DNA from: Candidatus Krumholzibacteriia bacterium
GTDB lineage: Bacteria; Krumholzibacteriota; Krumholzibacteriia; LZORAL124-64-63
DNA length: 10,132 bases
Reading direction: 5' to 3'
NCBI GenBank assembly: GCA_014859985.1
Contig: JACZKN010000168.1
Location: forward strand, 1 to 10,132
Shown here: piece by piece, positions 1-7,233 of the stretch
How positions within the stretch are numbered: the first letter of the stretch is position 1
Layout: each line of letters begins with the position of its first letter
Translations under genes and position numbers: made by a program
Notes under the pieces: model-generated
The model's input: only the letters and a program-made list of their open reading frames with translations
Databases searched by the model: none
Told to the model about the DNA's origin: nothing

Positions 1-447
1 GTCAGGGTGTCCGTGGCGGTGGTCCGCTGCTGCGGCCAGGTGCTGCTGCTTCCTCCCGGCAGCGCGGCCGTGCCGGCACCTGCGGCCTGGGGACCGCCGG
101 CGCGGGAGGACCTCGCCGGTCTGCACCGCGGCCTGTGGGGACTTCCCTTGACCGCCTGGTTCCCGGCGGCCGCCGAGCCCGGTCCCGGGCCCAGCTTCGC
201 CCTGGATCTGTGGCGCCGTTGGGCCGGTTCCGCCCTGGTCCGGCCGCCCGTCGCGGCCGGGCGGATCGCCCACGGGATCACCCGCTTCCGCCTTGCCGTC
301 GAGGTGGTGGCCCTGGAGCTGCGCGCGGGCACCGACGCGGGCGCGCCGGGTGGCGCGGACGCCGTCTGGTCCCCGTGGCCGCCGGTCCATCCGGTGTCGA
401 AACTGGTTCGCAAAGTCGTTGCGCGGGAATCGCATGGTTCCGGTTGA
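1..447 (+). CDS. mutY: A/G-specific adenine glycosylase MutY, C-terminal fragment
   Basis: The frame is open from the first base and ends at TGA 445-447, giving 148 visible residues; the N-terminal part lies outside the window. What remains looks like the NUDIX-like C-terminal domain of MutY, which in the family recognises 8-oxoguanine opposite adenine. The visible order fits: a beta strand with a GQVLLLPP segment, a GLWGLPL motif (family: GLWEFP), then an AHGITRFRLAVEVVALEL block matching the FTHxxL region, and a closing W..WPPVHPVSKLVRKVV matching the end of MutY proteins. The helix-hairpin-helix catalytic domain and the Fe-S cysteines would be upstream, so they cannot be checked. A stand-alone NUDIX protein is the alternative, but the GLWGLP plus HxxTRFRL combination favours MutY. 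The stop codon lies inside the inverted repeat and -35 box of the next gene. Confidence 0.72.
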   Translation, partial: VRVSVAVVRCCGQVLLLPPGSAAVPAPAAWGPPAREDLAGLHRGLWGLPLTAWFPAAAEPGPGPSFALDLWRRWAGSALVRPPVAAGRIAHGITRFRLAVEVVALELRAGTDAGAPGGADAVWSPWPPVHPVSKLVRKVVARESHGSG

Positions 448-473
448 CAACCGGCGTGATTCCCACCTATTTA
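440..473 (+). promoter_or_regulatory. Probable sigma-70 promoter with overlapping inverted repeat upstream of the Rrf2 gene
   Basis: A perfect TTGACA (444-449) is followed after 18 bases by TATTTA (468-473), a half-matching -10. The -35 box is the centre of a perfect 6-3-6 inverted repeat, CCGGTTGACAACCGG (440-454), which also covers the mutY stop codon. Rrf2 regulators commonly bind their own promoter, so this repeat is a reasonable candidate autoregulatory operator. That role is inferred from position only. Confidence 0.5.
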
Positions 474-520
474 CCCAGAAGGTCTTGAAACCTCAGCCTC
501 ATCCGCAACGAGGTCCCCAG

Positions 521-919
521 ATGCTGCAGATCACCCGCCAGACCGAATACGCCATTCGCGGGCTCCAGGAATTGACCCGCCGGAACGACGACGCACCGGT
601 CCAGCTCAAGGTCATCGCCGGTTCCTGCGAGGTGTCCGAGGCCTTCCTGGCCAAGATCTTCCAGATGCTGGCGCAGGCCGGCATCGTCAAGTCGCACCGC
701 GGCGTCAAGGGCGGCTTCAGCCTCGCGCGTCCGGCCGGCCAGATCGCGCTGCGCGAGGTGGTGGAGGTGTGCGAGGGCGGGATCGTGCTGAACCACTGCC
801 TGCGCAAGGTCGATCCCTGCGAGGACGCCGGCACCTGCCAGGTGGCCGGGGTGTGGCGCGAAGCCCAGGCGGCCCTGACCGGCGCCCTCGACCGCACGAG
901 CCTCGCCGACATCGCCTGA
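521..919 (+). CDS. Rrf2 family transcriptional regulator (IscR-like, three cysteines)
   Basis: This is a 132-residue winged-helix DNA-binding protein of the Rrf2/IscR/NsrR family. The start MLQITRQTEYAIRGL is the family's usual first helix. The recognition-helix region (about 36-56, SEAFLAKIFQMLAQAGIV) and the wing (about 57-70, SHRGVKGGFSLAR) are intact. C93, C100 and C106 sit where IscR-type members ligate an Fe-S cluster (here C-x6-C-x5-C), so cluster sensing is plausible. The ATG at 521 was chosen because it begins the conserved N-terminus and has a GAGGT ribosome site (510-514) six bases upstream. The longer frame upstream overlaps mutY and is not family-like. No isc or suf genes follow, so I cannot say which regulon it controls. 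Its two neighbours, MutY and RlmN, are both Fe-S enzymes in their families. Length matches the family. Confidence 0.92.
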   Translation: MLQITRQTEYAIRGLQELTRRNDDAPVQLKVIAGSCEVSEAFLAKIFQMLAQAGIVKSHRGVKGGFSLARPAGQIALREVVEVCEGGIVLNHCLRKVDPCEDAGTCQVAGVWREAQAALTGALDRTSLADIA

Positions 920-952
920 ACCGGCGCACGCGCCGCGAACCGCCGACCCACG

Positions 953-977
953 AGCCCCCTGCCGTTGGCAGGGGGCT
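953..977. terminator. Hairpin terminator between convergent Rrf2 and rlmN genes
   Basis: An 11-bp perfect stem, AGCCCCCTGCC (953-963) with GGCAGGGGGCT (967-977), closes a 3-base loop GTT. It lies between the Rrf2 stop (919) and the rlmN stop (994), so it can serve both directions. On the plus strand it is followed by TTCGTCCT, a poor U-tract, and the minus strand has none, so termination efficiency is uncertain. Confidence 0.7.
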
Positions 978-993
978 TCGTCCTGCCCGGGAC

Positions 994-2055
994 TCAGGCG
1001 CCGGTCCGGCGGCGGCGCAGCTGGCCGCAGGCGGCGTCGATGTCGCGCCCGCCGCTCTCGCGGATGAAGGCGGCGACGCCCGCGTCGGTCAGTACCTGCT
1101 GGAAGGCCAACGTGCGCTCGCGCGCCGGGCGGTCCAGGTCGTCGTCGTGGAGCGGGTTCATGGGGATGAGGTTGACCTTGAAGGGTCGGCCCGCCAGCAG
1201 GCGGGCCAGGGTCCGGGCCTGCTGCAGGCCGTCGGTGCGCCCCTCGATCAGCACCCAGGCGACGGTGACCCGCCGGCCGGCCGCGCGGCCGTAACGTTCG
1301 GCCAGGTCCACCGCCTCGGCCACGGGCGTGCGCCCGGGCACCGGCATGAGCCGACGGCGCGATTCGTCGTCGGCTCCGCCCAGGCTCAGGGTCAGGCCCA
1401 CGCCCGGCGCGGCGGCGAGCAGCCGTGCGAGCCCCTCGCGGGGGCCGCTGGTGGAGATCTGGATCCTCCGCTTCGACATGCCCAGGCCGTCCGGGTCGGT
1501 CATGATGGCCAGGGCCGCGGCCAGCGGGTCCCAGGCGTCCAGCGGTTCGCCCATGCCCATGAAGACGACGTTGAAGGAACGCTCGCCGTGCCCGGGCATC
1601 GGCACCGCGACCAGGTCCGCCTCGAGGCGCTGGATCTGCTCGATGATCTCGCCGGGCTCGAGGTCCCGCACCAGCCCGCCCCGGGCCGTGGCGCAGAAGC
1701 GGCAGGCCATCGCGCAGCCCACCTGCGACGACACGCAGAAGGTGGCGTGGTGCGCCATGGGGATGATCACGCTCTCGACGTGGTGGCCGTCGCGCAGCCG
1801 GAACAGGAACTTGCGGGTGCCGTCAGCGGAAACCTGCCTCGCCTCCGGCTCCAGGGCGGCCAGATCCCAGGCCGCGGCGAGGTCGTCCCGCCAGGCCCGC
1901 GGCAGGTTGGTCATGGCGTCCCAGGCCAGGGCGCCCCGACCGTGGACCCAGTGCCGCAGCTGGTCGCCCCGGTAGCGGGGCTGGCCGGCGGCCGCGGACA
2001 CACCGGCGAAGGCGGCCGGAACCAGCGAGCGCAGCAGGGGTTTCGATTCGCTCAC
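994..2055 (-). CDS. rlmN: Dual-specificity 23S rRNA/tRNA adenine-C2 methyltransferase RlmN (radical SAM)
   Basis: In the family this cytoplasmic enzyme methylates C2 of A2503 in 23S rRNA and A37 in some tRNAs through a methylated-cysteine intermediate. The 353-residue reading shows the radical-SAM cluster motif C114-AMA-C118-RF-C121. C107 in FCVSSQVGC aligns with E. coli C118, and C343 in GGRDIDAACGQL with the methyl-carrying E. coli C355. Also present are the SAM-binding VVFMGMGEPL, ISTSG and LTLSL segments and KVNLIPMNPL. The N-terminal part (about 25-60, YRGDQLRHWVHGRG) matches the family's RNA-binding region. I chose GTG at 2055 because GGGAG lies five bases upstream and the length suits the family. 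An in-frame ATG at 2124 would add 23 residues lacking family features. The related Cfr (C8 methylation) is a less likely alternative. It is divergent from the response regulator and convergent with the Rrf2 gene. Confidence 0.93.
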   Translation of the reverse strand: MSESKPLLRSLVPAAFAGVSAAAGQPRYRGDQLRHWVHGRGALAWDAMTNLPRAWRDDLAAAWDLAALEPEARQVSADGTRKFLFRLRDGHHVESVIIPMAHHATFCVSSQVGCAMACRFCATARGGLVRDLEPGEIIEQIQRLEADLVAVPMPGHGERSFNVVFMGMGEPLDAWDPLAAALAIMTDPDGLGMSKRRIQISTSGPREGLARLLAAAPGVGLTLSLGGADDESRRRLMPVPGRTPVAEAVDLAERYGRAAGRRVTVAWVLIEGRTDGLQQARTLARLLAGRPFKVNLIPMNPLHDDDLDRPARERTLAFQQVLTDAGVAAFIRESGGRDIDAACGQLRRRRTGA

Positions 2056-2202
2056 GGCGGCTCCCGGCGCGGCAAGGGCGGGGCCTCCGCTCCGGGTCTT
2101 GACACCCGCTGCCGGCGCCGCCATGGTCAACCCCGGACACGGTCGTCGGGGACTCGACGCGACAATGTCCTGCCGAATCAACCGCCACGCAAGGAAGAGC
2201 CC

Positions 2203-3564
2203 GTGAAGACGGTCCTGATCGTCGACGACGAAGCCGCCATCCGCGAGACCCTCGACCAGATCCTGGCCTACGAGGGCTACGCCGTGCGCACCGCCGCCAC
2301 CGGCGCCGAGGCCCTGGCCGAACTGGAGCGCCTGGCCCCGGACGTCCTGCTGCTGGACATCAAGATGCCGGGCATGGACGGCTTCGAGGTCCTGCAGCGG
2401 CTGAAGGCCGCCGGGCACTCCGTGCCGGTGATCGTGATCTCGGGCCACGGAACCATCGAGACCGCCGTCGAGGCGGTCAAGGCCGGCGCCTACGATTTCC
2501 TGGAGAAGCCCCTGGAGCGCTCGCGCCTGCTGGTGACCCTGGCCAACTGCCTCGAGCATCGCAAGGTCGTCCAGGACCGCAGCTACCTCGCCGCCCAGGC
2601 CGGGGCCGACTCGCCCCTGGTGGGGGAGAGCCGCGGCATGCGGGAGGTGAAGGCCTTCATCGAGAAGGTGGGACGGACCGACGCCACCGTGCTCATCACC
2701 GGCGAGAACGGCACGGGCAAGGGCCTGGTGGTGGCCGCCCTGCACCGGGCCAGCGCCCGGCGCGACCGGCCGCTGGTGGAGGTCAACTGCGCGGCCATCC
2801 CGAAGGAACTGGTGGAGAGCGAGCTGTTCGGCCACGAGCGCGGCAGCTTCACCGGCGCGGACCGGCAGCGCATCGGCAGGTTCGAGCAGGCCGACGGCGG
2901 CACCCTCTTCCTGGACGAGATCGGCGACATGAACGAGGAGGCCCAGGCCAAGGTGCTCAAGGCGGTGGATGAGGGGCGTTTCCAGAGGGTGGGCGGGCAC
3001 GAGACCCGCAGCGTGGACGTCCGCATCATCGCCGCCACCAACCGCGACCTCTCCCAGCCCGACTCGGGTTTCCGCCAGGACCTGTTCTTCCGCCTGAACG
3101 TCCTGGCGATCCACCTGCCTCCCCTGCGGGAACGGGGGCAGGACATCGAACGGCTGCTGGAGTGGTGCATGGCGGACATGTCCCGGCGGCTGAAGGCCCG
3201 ACCCCGCCGCTACGCGCTGGAGACCCTGGCGATCCTGCGCCGGCATTCCTGGCCGGGCAACGTCCGGGAGTTGCGCAACCTGGTGGAAAGACTGCTGATC
3301 CTGGCTCCGGAGGAGGTCATCCGGCCCGCCGACCTGCCCGCCCTGCCGGGGGCTGCCCCGACCGCCGACCGGGAAGCCTCCCTGCTGGCCTGCCGGGACT
3401 TCCAGGAGTTCAAGGACCGCAGCGAAACCATATTTCTGCAGCACAAGTTGCGGGAGAACATGTATAATGTCAGCAGGACCGCCGAGTCCCTCGGGATGCA
3501 GCGGAGCAACCTGTACAAGAAGATCACCAAGTACGGGCTGCGGACCCAGCCGGAGCTGGACTGA
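2203..3564 (+). CDS. Sigma-54-dependent response regulator (NtrC/NtrX-type)
   Basis: The 453 residues form a three-domain activator that, when phosphorylated, should remodel sigma-54 RNA polymerase. Receiver (1-120): acidic pair D8/D9, phospho-acceptor D52, S80 and K102. AAA+ domain (about 138-375): Walker A GENGTGKG (167-174), GSFTGA loop that contacts sigma-54 (214-219), Walker B with D238-E239, arginine-finger candidates R291 and R297, and WPGNVRELRNLVERL from 350. C-terminal Fis-type helix-turn-helix (about 418-446, NVSRTAESLGMQRSNLYKK), close to NtrX-like proteins. The GTG at 2203 has AAGGA seven bases upstream and begins KTVLIVDD, the normal receiver start; upstream codons are antisense to rlmN. 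No histidine kinase is adjacent, so its input is unknown. The residue after the Walker lysine is glycine rather than the usual glutamate. Its targets may include the sigma-54-like promoters nearby. Confidence 0.95.
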   Translation: MKTVLIVDDEAAIRETLDQILAYEGYAVRTAATGAEALAELERLAPDVLLLDIKMPGMDGFEVLQRLKAAGHSVPVIVISGHGTIETAVEAVKAGAYDFLEKPLERSRLLVTLANCLEHRKVVQDRSYLAAQAGADSPLVGESRGMREVKAFIEKVGRTDATVLITGENGTGKGLVVAALHRASARRDRPLVEVNCAAIPKELVESELFGHERGSFTGADRQRIGRFEQADGGTLFLDEIGDMNEEAQAKVLKAVDEGRFQRVGGHETRSVDVRIIAATNRDLSQPDSGFRQDLFFRLNVLAIHLPPLRERGQDIERLLEWCMADMSRRLKARPRRYALETLAILRRHSWPGNVRELRNLVERLLILAPEEVIRPADLPALPGAAPTADREASLLACRDFQEFKDRSETIFLQHKLRENMYNVSRTAESLGMQRSNLYKKITKYGLRTQPELD

Positions 3565-3584
3565 GACAAAAGCGGCGGCGGACG

Positions 3585-3613
3585 TTGACTCCGCGGCCGC
3601 GGTTCAGTAGATA
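3585..3613 (+). promoter_or_regulatory. Possible sigma-70 promoter containing a 12-bp palindrome
   Basis: TTGACT (3585-3590) is followed after 17 bases by TAGATA (3608-3613), a half match to -10. The spacer contains the perfect 12-bp palindrome CCGCGGCCGCGG (3591-3602), which could be a repressor or activator site, or chance in GC-rich DNA. This would be a second promoter just upstream of the sigma-54-type one. Weak evidence. Confidence 0.25.
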
Positions 3614-3615
3614 GA

Positions 3616-3631
3616 TGGAGGGATTTTTGCA
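3616..3631 (+). promoter_or_regulatory. Candidate sigma-54 (-24/-12) promoter of the small exported protein
   Basis: TGGAGGGATTTTTGCA has the invariant GG (3617-3618) and GC (3629-3630) at the required 12-base offset. It matches 9 of the 12 specified positions of TGGCACG-N4-TTGCA, with the full TTGCA -12 element and a T-run before it. Transcription would start near 3642, leaving a leader of about 70 bases before the ATG at 3714. The two neighbouring genes encode sigma-54 activators, which raises the prior. The -24 half is weaker than consensus. Confidence 0.6.
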
Positions 3632-3713
3632 GGCCGGTCACCCGGGGCACCGCAAGGGGGCGACCGGTCGGCCGCAGGGATTGCGGACGGGGTGTATCCG
3701 CGAGGAGAAGGAC

Positions 3714-4037
3714 ATGAAGAGGCTGTTTCCCGTTCTTCTTGTGGTCCTGACGGTTTTCTGTGCCGCTCCGCTCCTTTTCGCCACCGCCTGGGCCGGCGAG
3801 GAAGATGGCGCGCTGACCAATCCGTCGCCGACCAGGACCGGCACCGGCTGGGTTGTGGAAACCACGGGTACCACCGACGACGACCAGGGCGGGGATCCCG
3901 ATACCGCCGGCGATACCCTTGGCGCCAACAAGACCAGTGATCTGCTGGGCGGCTTGAACGGCTGCCAGAGCGGACAGGACCCGATCTGGCTGGAAGTGAT
4001 GCTCCAGCTGCTGGAATGCTTCACGATCCTGCGCTGA
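3714..4037 (+). CDS. Small exported protein of unknown function
   Basis: I do not recognise this 107-residue protein. Residues 1-27 are a clear Sec signal peptide: KR, a hydrophobic stretch of about 20 residues, then A25-W26-A27 before G28 as the signal peptidase site. The mature part is acidic and low in complexity at first (about 28-80, rich in T, G, D: GTTDDDQGGDPDT). It ends in a hydrophobic, probably amphipathic C-terminus, DPIWLEVMLQLLECFTILR. Two mature cysteines, C84 and C102, could form a disulphide. The ATG at 3714 was chosen because a GGAGAAGG purine run (3704-3711) precedes it and it opens the signal peptide. It follows a sigma-54-like promoter and lies between two sigma-54 activators, 86 bases before the TPR activator. 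An imperfect GC-rich hairpin just after the stop (about 4038-4056) has no U-tract. It could be a secreted signal, a pro-peptide or a small envelope protein; none is shown. Confidence 0.82.
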   Translation: MKRLFPVLLVVLTVFCAAPLLFATAWAGEEDGALTNPSPTRTGTGWVVETTGTTDDDQGGDPDTAGDTLGANKTSDLLGGLNGCQSGQDPIWLEVMLQLLECFTILR

Positions 4038-4123
4038 GGCCGCGCCCCGGGGGCGGCTGGGCCATGATCGACGGACGGAGTTGAGGCGGAACCGATCCAC
4101 TTACTCGCCAAGGGATACGGTTG

Positions 4124-7100
4124 ATGAAAGACCATTTCGAAGGTCCGAAAAAGTCGCGTGCGGACGGGCCCGGGGACGGACGCTTGTCCGGCACCGCGGA
4201 TTGGGCCCGCCTCGAGGAGGTGGGTGATCTCCACTTCCACGCGTCCGCCTTCTCCACCGCCCTGGACTACTTCGCCCAGATCAACGGCGACGCATCGCTG
4301 GCGCGCATGGACCTGCGCGCCGCGCTGCGCGTGCTGCGCAAGTCCGTCGATGCGCACCTGCTGTTGGGCGCCCACGCCCCTGCCGAGGTGCTGCTGGAAA
4401 GGGCCTTTGCCCTGCTGGACCGCCACGCCGACGGGGACGAGCCCGACCTCGTGGTCATCGAACGGGCCGTCTTCCAGACCCGCCAGGCCATCATCCTGCG
4501 CGAACGGGGCCGGCTGCAGGACGCGCTGCACCTGGCCAAGCGCTCCTTCAGCGTGCTGGCTTTGACCGACCACCACGCCGAGGTGGCCCACCTGCAGGTG
4601 GTCATGGGCATCTGCCACATGCGCCTGGGCCGGCTGGAGAAGGCGGAGGAGTTCTACAACGACGGCCTTGCCACCTTCCGGCGCATCGGCCATGACCTGG
4701 GTGTGGCCAACCTGCTGAACAACCTGGCGCTGCTGCACAAGATCGGCTGCCGCTGGGACCGTTCCCTGGCCCTGATGGACAAGGCCGTGGCGCTGGCGGG
4801 GCGCATCGGCGCCAGCCACCTGCTGCCGGGCTTCTACCTGAACCAGGGGCTGGTGCTGCTGAAGGTGGACCGCCTGGGCGAGGCGCGCGCGCTGCTGGCC
4901 AAGGGGCTGCGCCTGGCCGCCAGCCTGGGCGACCGTGCCAACCAGACCCGCCTGCACCTGGCCATGGGCCGGTTGGAAACCCTCTCGGGCCGCCTGGCCC
5001 GGGCGGAGGAGCTGGTCCTCGAGGGCCGTGCCTTGGCCGAGGCCGGCCGGTACCTGCGCGAGGCCACCATCGCCGACGAGTACCTGGGCGACATCCTGCT
5101 GGCCCGCGGCGACGTGGAGAAGGCCCGCTACAACTACGAACTGGGCCTGCAGAAGGCCCGGCGCATCGCCAGCGGCAACGACCTGGAAGCGGAGTTGCAG
5201 CGCCGCATGGGCGAGGCCCACCTGGCGGCCGGCAGCCTGCACGAGGCGGTGGCGGTCAGCCAGGCGGCCCTCGCCATCTGCGGCGACTGCGGCGAAGCCT
5301 ACGAACTGGGATTCTGCCACGCGACCCTCGGCCGGGCCTACGCGGCCCAGGGCGACCGCAAGCTCTCGGACCACCATTTCCGCGAGGCCATCGCCACCTT
5401 CGGCCAGCAGCAGCTGGTCCACCTGTGGTGCCGTGCGATCCTGGCCTTCGCCGACGCGCGGCGCGACGGGGCGGACGAGGCCGACCTGCTGCTGCTGCGC
5501 CGCTACCTGATGGACGCCCAGGAGCACGGCGCCGCCGCCGTGGGCGACCGCATGCTCTGCGATGTCCTGGACCGGCTGGCGCGGGTGCAGATCCGCCTCG
5601 GGCAGTTCGACGACGCCCTGCTGACGGTCTTCGAACTCGAGCGCCACGCCGCCGGCGTGGAGGATGCCGACCTGACCAGGGGCGTGGTCGTGCTGCGCGA
5701 CCGCATCGAATCGGGCCTGCTGGGCGGGGTGCAGAAGGCCGAGAACCACCTGCAGGCCATCAGCGCCCTGCCCGGACTGTTCAACCGCAGCGACGACTCG
5801 GTGCCCCGCAACCTGGACTCGGTGCTCGCCGCGGGCATGGAAAAGGTGCAGGCCGATGCGGGCTTCATCGCCATGGCCGAAGGTCGCGACGGCGCCCTGC
5901 GCATCGCCGCCCGCAACGGTCTGACCGAGAACCTCGCCGGACAGCTTTCCCGCTGGTTCGACGGCGAGCTGGCGGCGGGCCGGCGCATCGGCACCGCGTT
6001 CTTCTCGCGCATCGGCGCCGGGGACGACCTGGCCCGGGCCGTGCCGGCGGTGGCCGCCGCCGCCCGCAGCTGCGTCTTCATGCCCATCTCCCTGCACGAC
6101 CGGCGGTTCGGGGTGCTTTACCTGGCGCGGGGCGAGGCGGCCGGCGGCGCGGGCTTCGACCGGGCGGCCCTGGACTTCCTGGCCACGTACATGGGCTTCC
6201 TGGCCCTGTTCCTCTTCGAGAAGAGCCGGGGCCGCGAGGCCGCCGAGGCCACGCCCATCGAGCGGGTCGAGAGCTTCGAGAACATCATCACCCGCAACGG
6301 CCGCATGCTCGACGTGCTGGGCCTGGCGCGCAAGGTGGCGCCCAGCGACCTGACGGTGCTGCTCAACGGCGAGACCGGTACGGGCAAGGGCCTGTTGGCC
6401 TATTCGCTCCACGCCCTGAGCCGGCGCGCCGATCGGCGCTTCCTGTCCATCAACTGCGCCGCCATTCCCGAGTCCCTGCTCGAGAGCGAACTCTTCGGCC
6501 ACAAGCGCGGCAGCTTCACCGGCGCCCACAGCGACAAGCGCGGCCTGCTGGCCGAGGCGGAGGGCGGTACCGTCTTCCTGGACGAGATCGGCAAGATGCC
6601 GCTGGCCATGCAGGGCAAGCTGCTGCACTTCATGGACACCAAGGTCGTGCGACCGGTGGGGTCCAACACCGAGTTCCAGGTGGACGTCCGCATCGTCTGC
6701 GCCTCGAAGAACGACCTGCACCGGATGGCCCTGGAGGGGGGCTTCCTGGAGGACCTGTACTACCGGCTGCTGGACTTCCCGCTCACCATCCCGCCCCTGC
6801 GGGACCGGCCCGACGACATCGAGCTGCTGGCCCGCCACTTCGTCCAGCGCTTCAGCCGGGACCTGGGCGTCGAGGCGCCGGTGCTGGACCGGGTTTTCCT
6901 GGACCTGTTGGTCCAGCACGATTGGCCGGGCAACGTCCGCGAGCTGGAGAAGACCCTCCGGCGGGCCATCGTCCTGGCCCAGGGCGACGGCGCGCTGCGG
7001 CCGGAGCATCTGCCGACGGCCCTGGCCGGGGCCGGGCCCGTTGCCGACGGCACCGGCGAACAGCCGCCCCTGAAGGAAACCCTGGCGGCGGTGGAGTGCC

Positions 7101-7222
7101 GGGAGATCACCCGGGCCATGCGCGCCTGCTCCGGCAACAAGTCGGCGGTTTCGCGGCTGCTGCGGATCTCCTACCCGAACCTGCTGAAGAAGCTCAAGCA
7201 CTACGGTATCGGGATCGGTTGA
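4124..7222 (+). CDS. TPR-GAF sigma-54 interacting transcriptional activator
   Basis: This 1032-residue cytoplasmic activator has sensory repeats in place of a receiver. Residues about 20-545 are helical repeats with TPR character, for example GICHMRLGRLEKAEEFYNDG, LNQGLVLLKVDRLGEARALL and LGDILLARGDVEKARYNYEL. Residues about 564-700 resemble a GAF domain. The AAA+ domain (about 715-960) has Walker A GETGTGKG (749-756), the sigma-54 loop GSFTGA (796-801), Walker B D820-E821 and WPGNVRELEKTLRRAI from 934. A Fis-like HTH closes the protein (about 1003-1030, NKSAVSRLLRISYPNLLKKLK). The start is ATG 4124 with AAGGGA eight bases upstream; a TTG directly before it is an alternative adding one residue. 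As TPR and GAF domains bind peptides, proteins or small ligands, the input is probably such a ligand. The gene follows the small exported protein. Like the response regulator it has GKG, not GKE, in Walker A. Confidence 0.94.
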   Translation: MKDHFEGPKKSRADGPGDGRLSGTADWARLEEVGDLHFHASAFSTALDYFAQINGDASLARMDLRAALRVLRKSVDAHLLLGAHAPAEVLLERAFALLDRHADGDEPDLVVIERAVFQTRQAIILRERGRLQDALHLAKRSFSVLALTDHHAEVAHLQVVMGICHMRLGRLEKAEEFYNDGLATFRRIGHDLGVANLLNNLALLHKIGCRWDRSLALMDKAVALAGRIGASHLLPGFYLNQGLVLLKVDRLGEARALLAKGLRLAASLGDRANQTRLHLAMGRLETLSGRLARAEELVLEGRALAEAGRYLREATIADEYLGDILLARGDVEKARYNYELGLQKARRIASGNDLEAELQRRMGEAHLAAGSLHEAVAVSQAALAICGDCGEAYELGFCHATLGRAYAAQGDRKLSDHHFREAIATFGQQQLVHLWCRAILAFADARRDGADEADLLLLRRYLMDAQEHGAAAVGDRMLCDVLDRLARVQIRLGQFDDALLTVFELERHAAGVEDADLTRGVVVLRDRIESGLLGGVQKAENHLQAISALPGLFNRSDDSVPRNLDSVLAAGMEKVQADAGFIAMAEGRDGALRIAARNGLTENLAGQLSRWFDGELAAGRRIGTAFFSRIGAGDDLARAVPAVAAAARSCVFMPISLHDRRFGVLYLARGEAAGGAGFDRAALDFLATYMGFLALFLFEKSRGREAAEATPIERVESFENIITRNGRMLDVLGLARKVAPSDLTVLLNGETGTGKGLLAYSLHALSRRADRRFLSINCAAIPESLLESELFGHKRGSFTGAHSDKRGLLAEAEGGTVFLDEIGKMPLAMQGKLLHFMDTKVVRPVGSNTEFQVDVRIVCASKNDLHRMALEGGFLEDLYYRLLDFPLTIPPLRDRPDDIELLARHFVQRFSRDLGVEAPVLDRVFLDLLVQHDWPGNVRELEKTLRRAIVLAQGDGALRPEHLPTALAGAGPVADGTGEQPPLKETLAAVECREITRAMRACSGNKSAVSRLLRISYPNLLKKLKHYGIGIG

Positions 7223-7233
7223 GGTCCTGGCAA

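Noticed and set aside
2099..2127. TTGACA at 2099-2104 as the -35 of the response regulator
   Set aside because: The base run at the -10 distance is CATGGT, a poor match, and the leader would be long. I cannot place a promoter in this divergent gap with confidence.
2161..2169. GACAATGTC palindrome upstream of the response regulator
   Set aside because: Too short to distinguish from chance and with no second copy at a related promoter.
769..2202. In-frame open extension upstream of the response regulator
   Set aside because: It runs antisense through rlmN, has low-complexity Arg/Gly/Ala content and no receiver-like sequence before KTVLIVDD at 2203.
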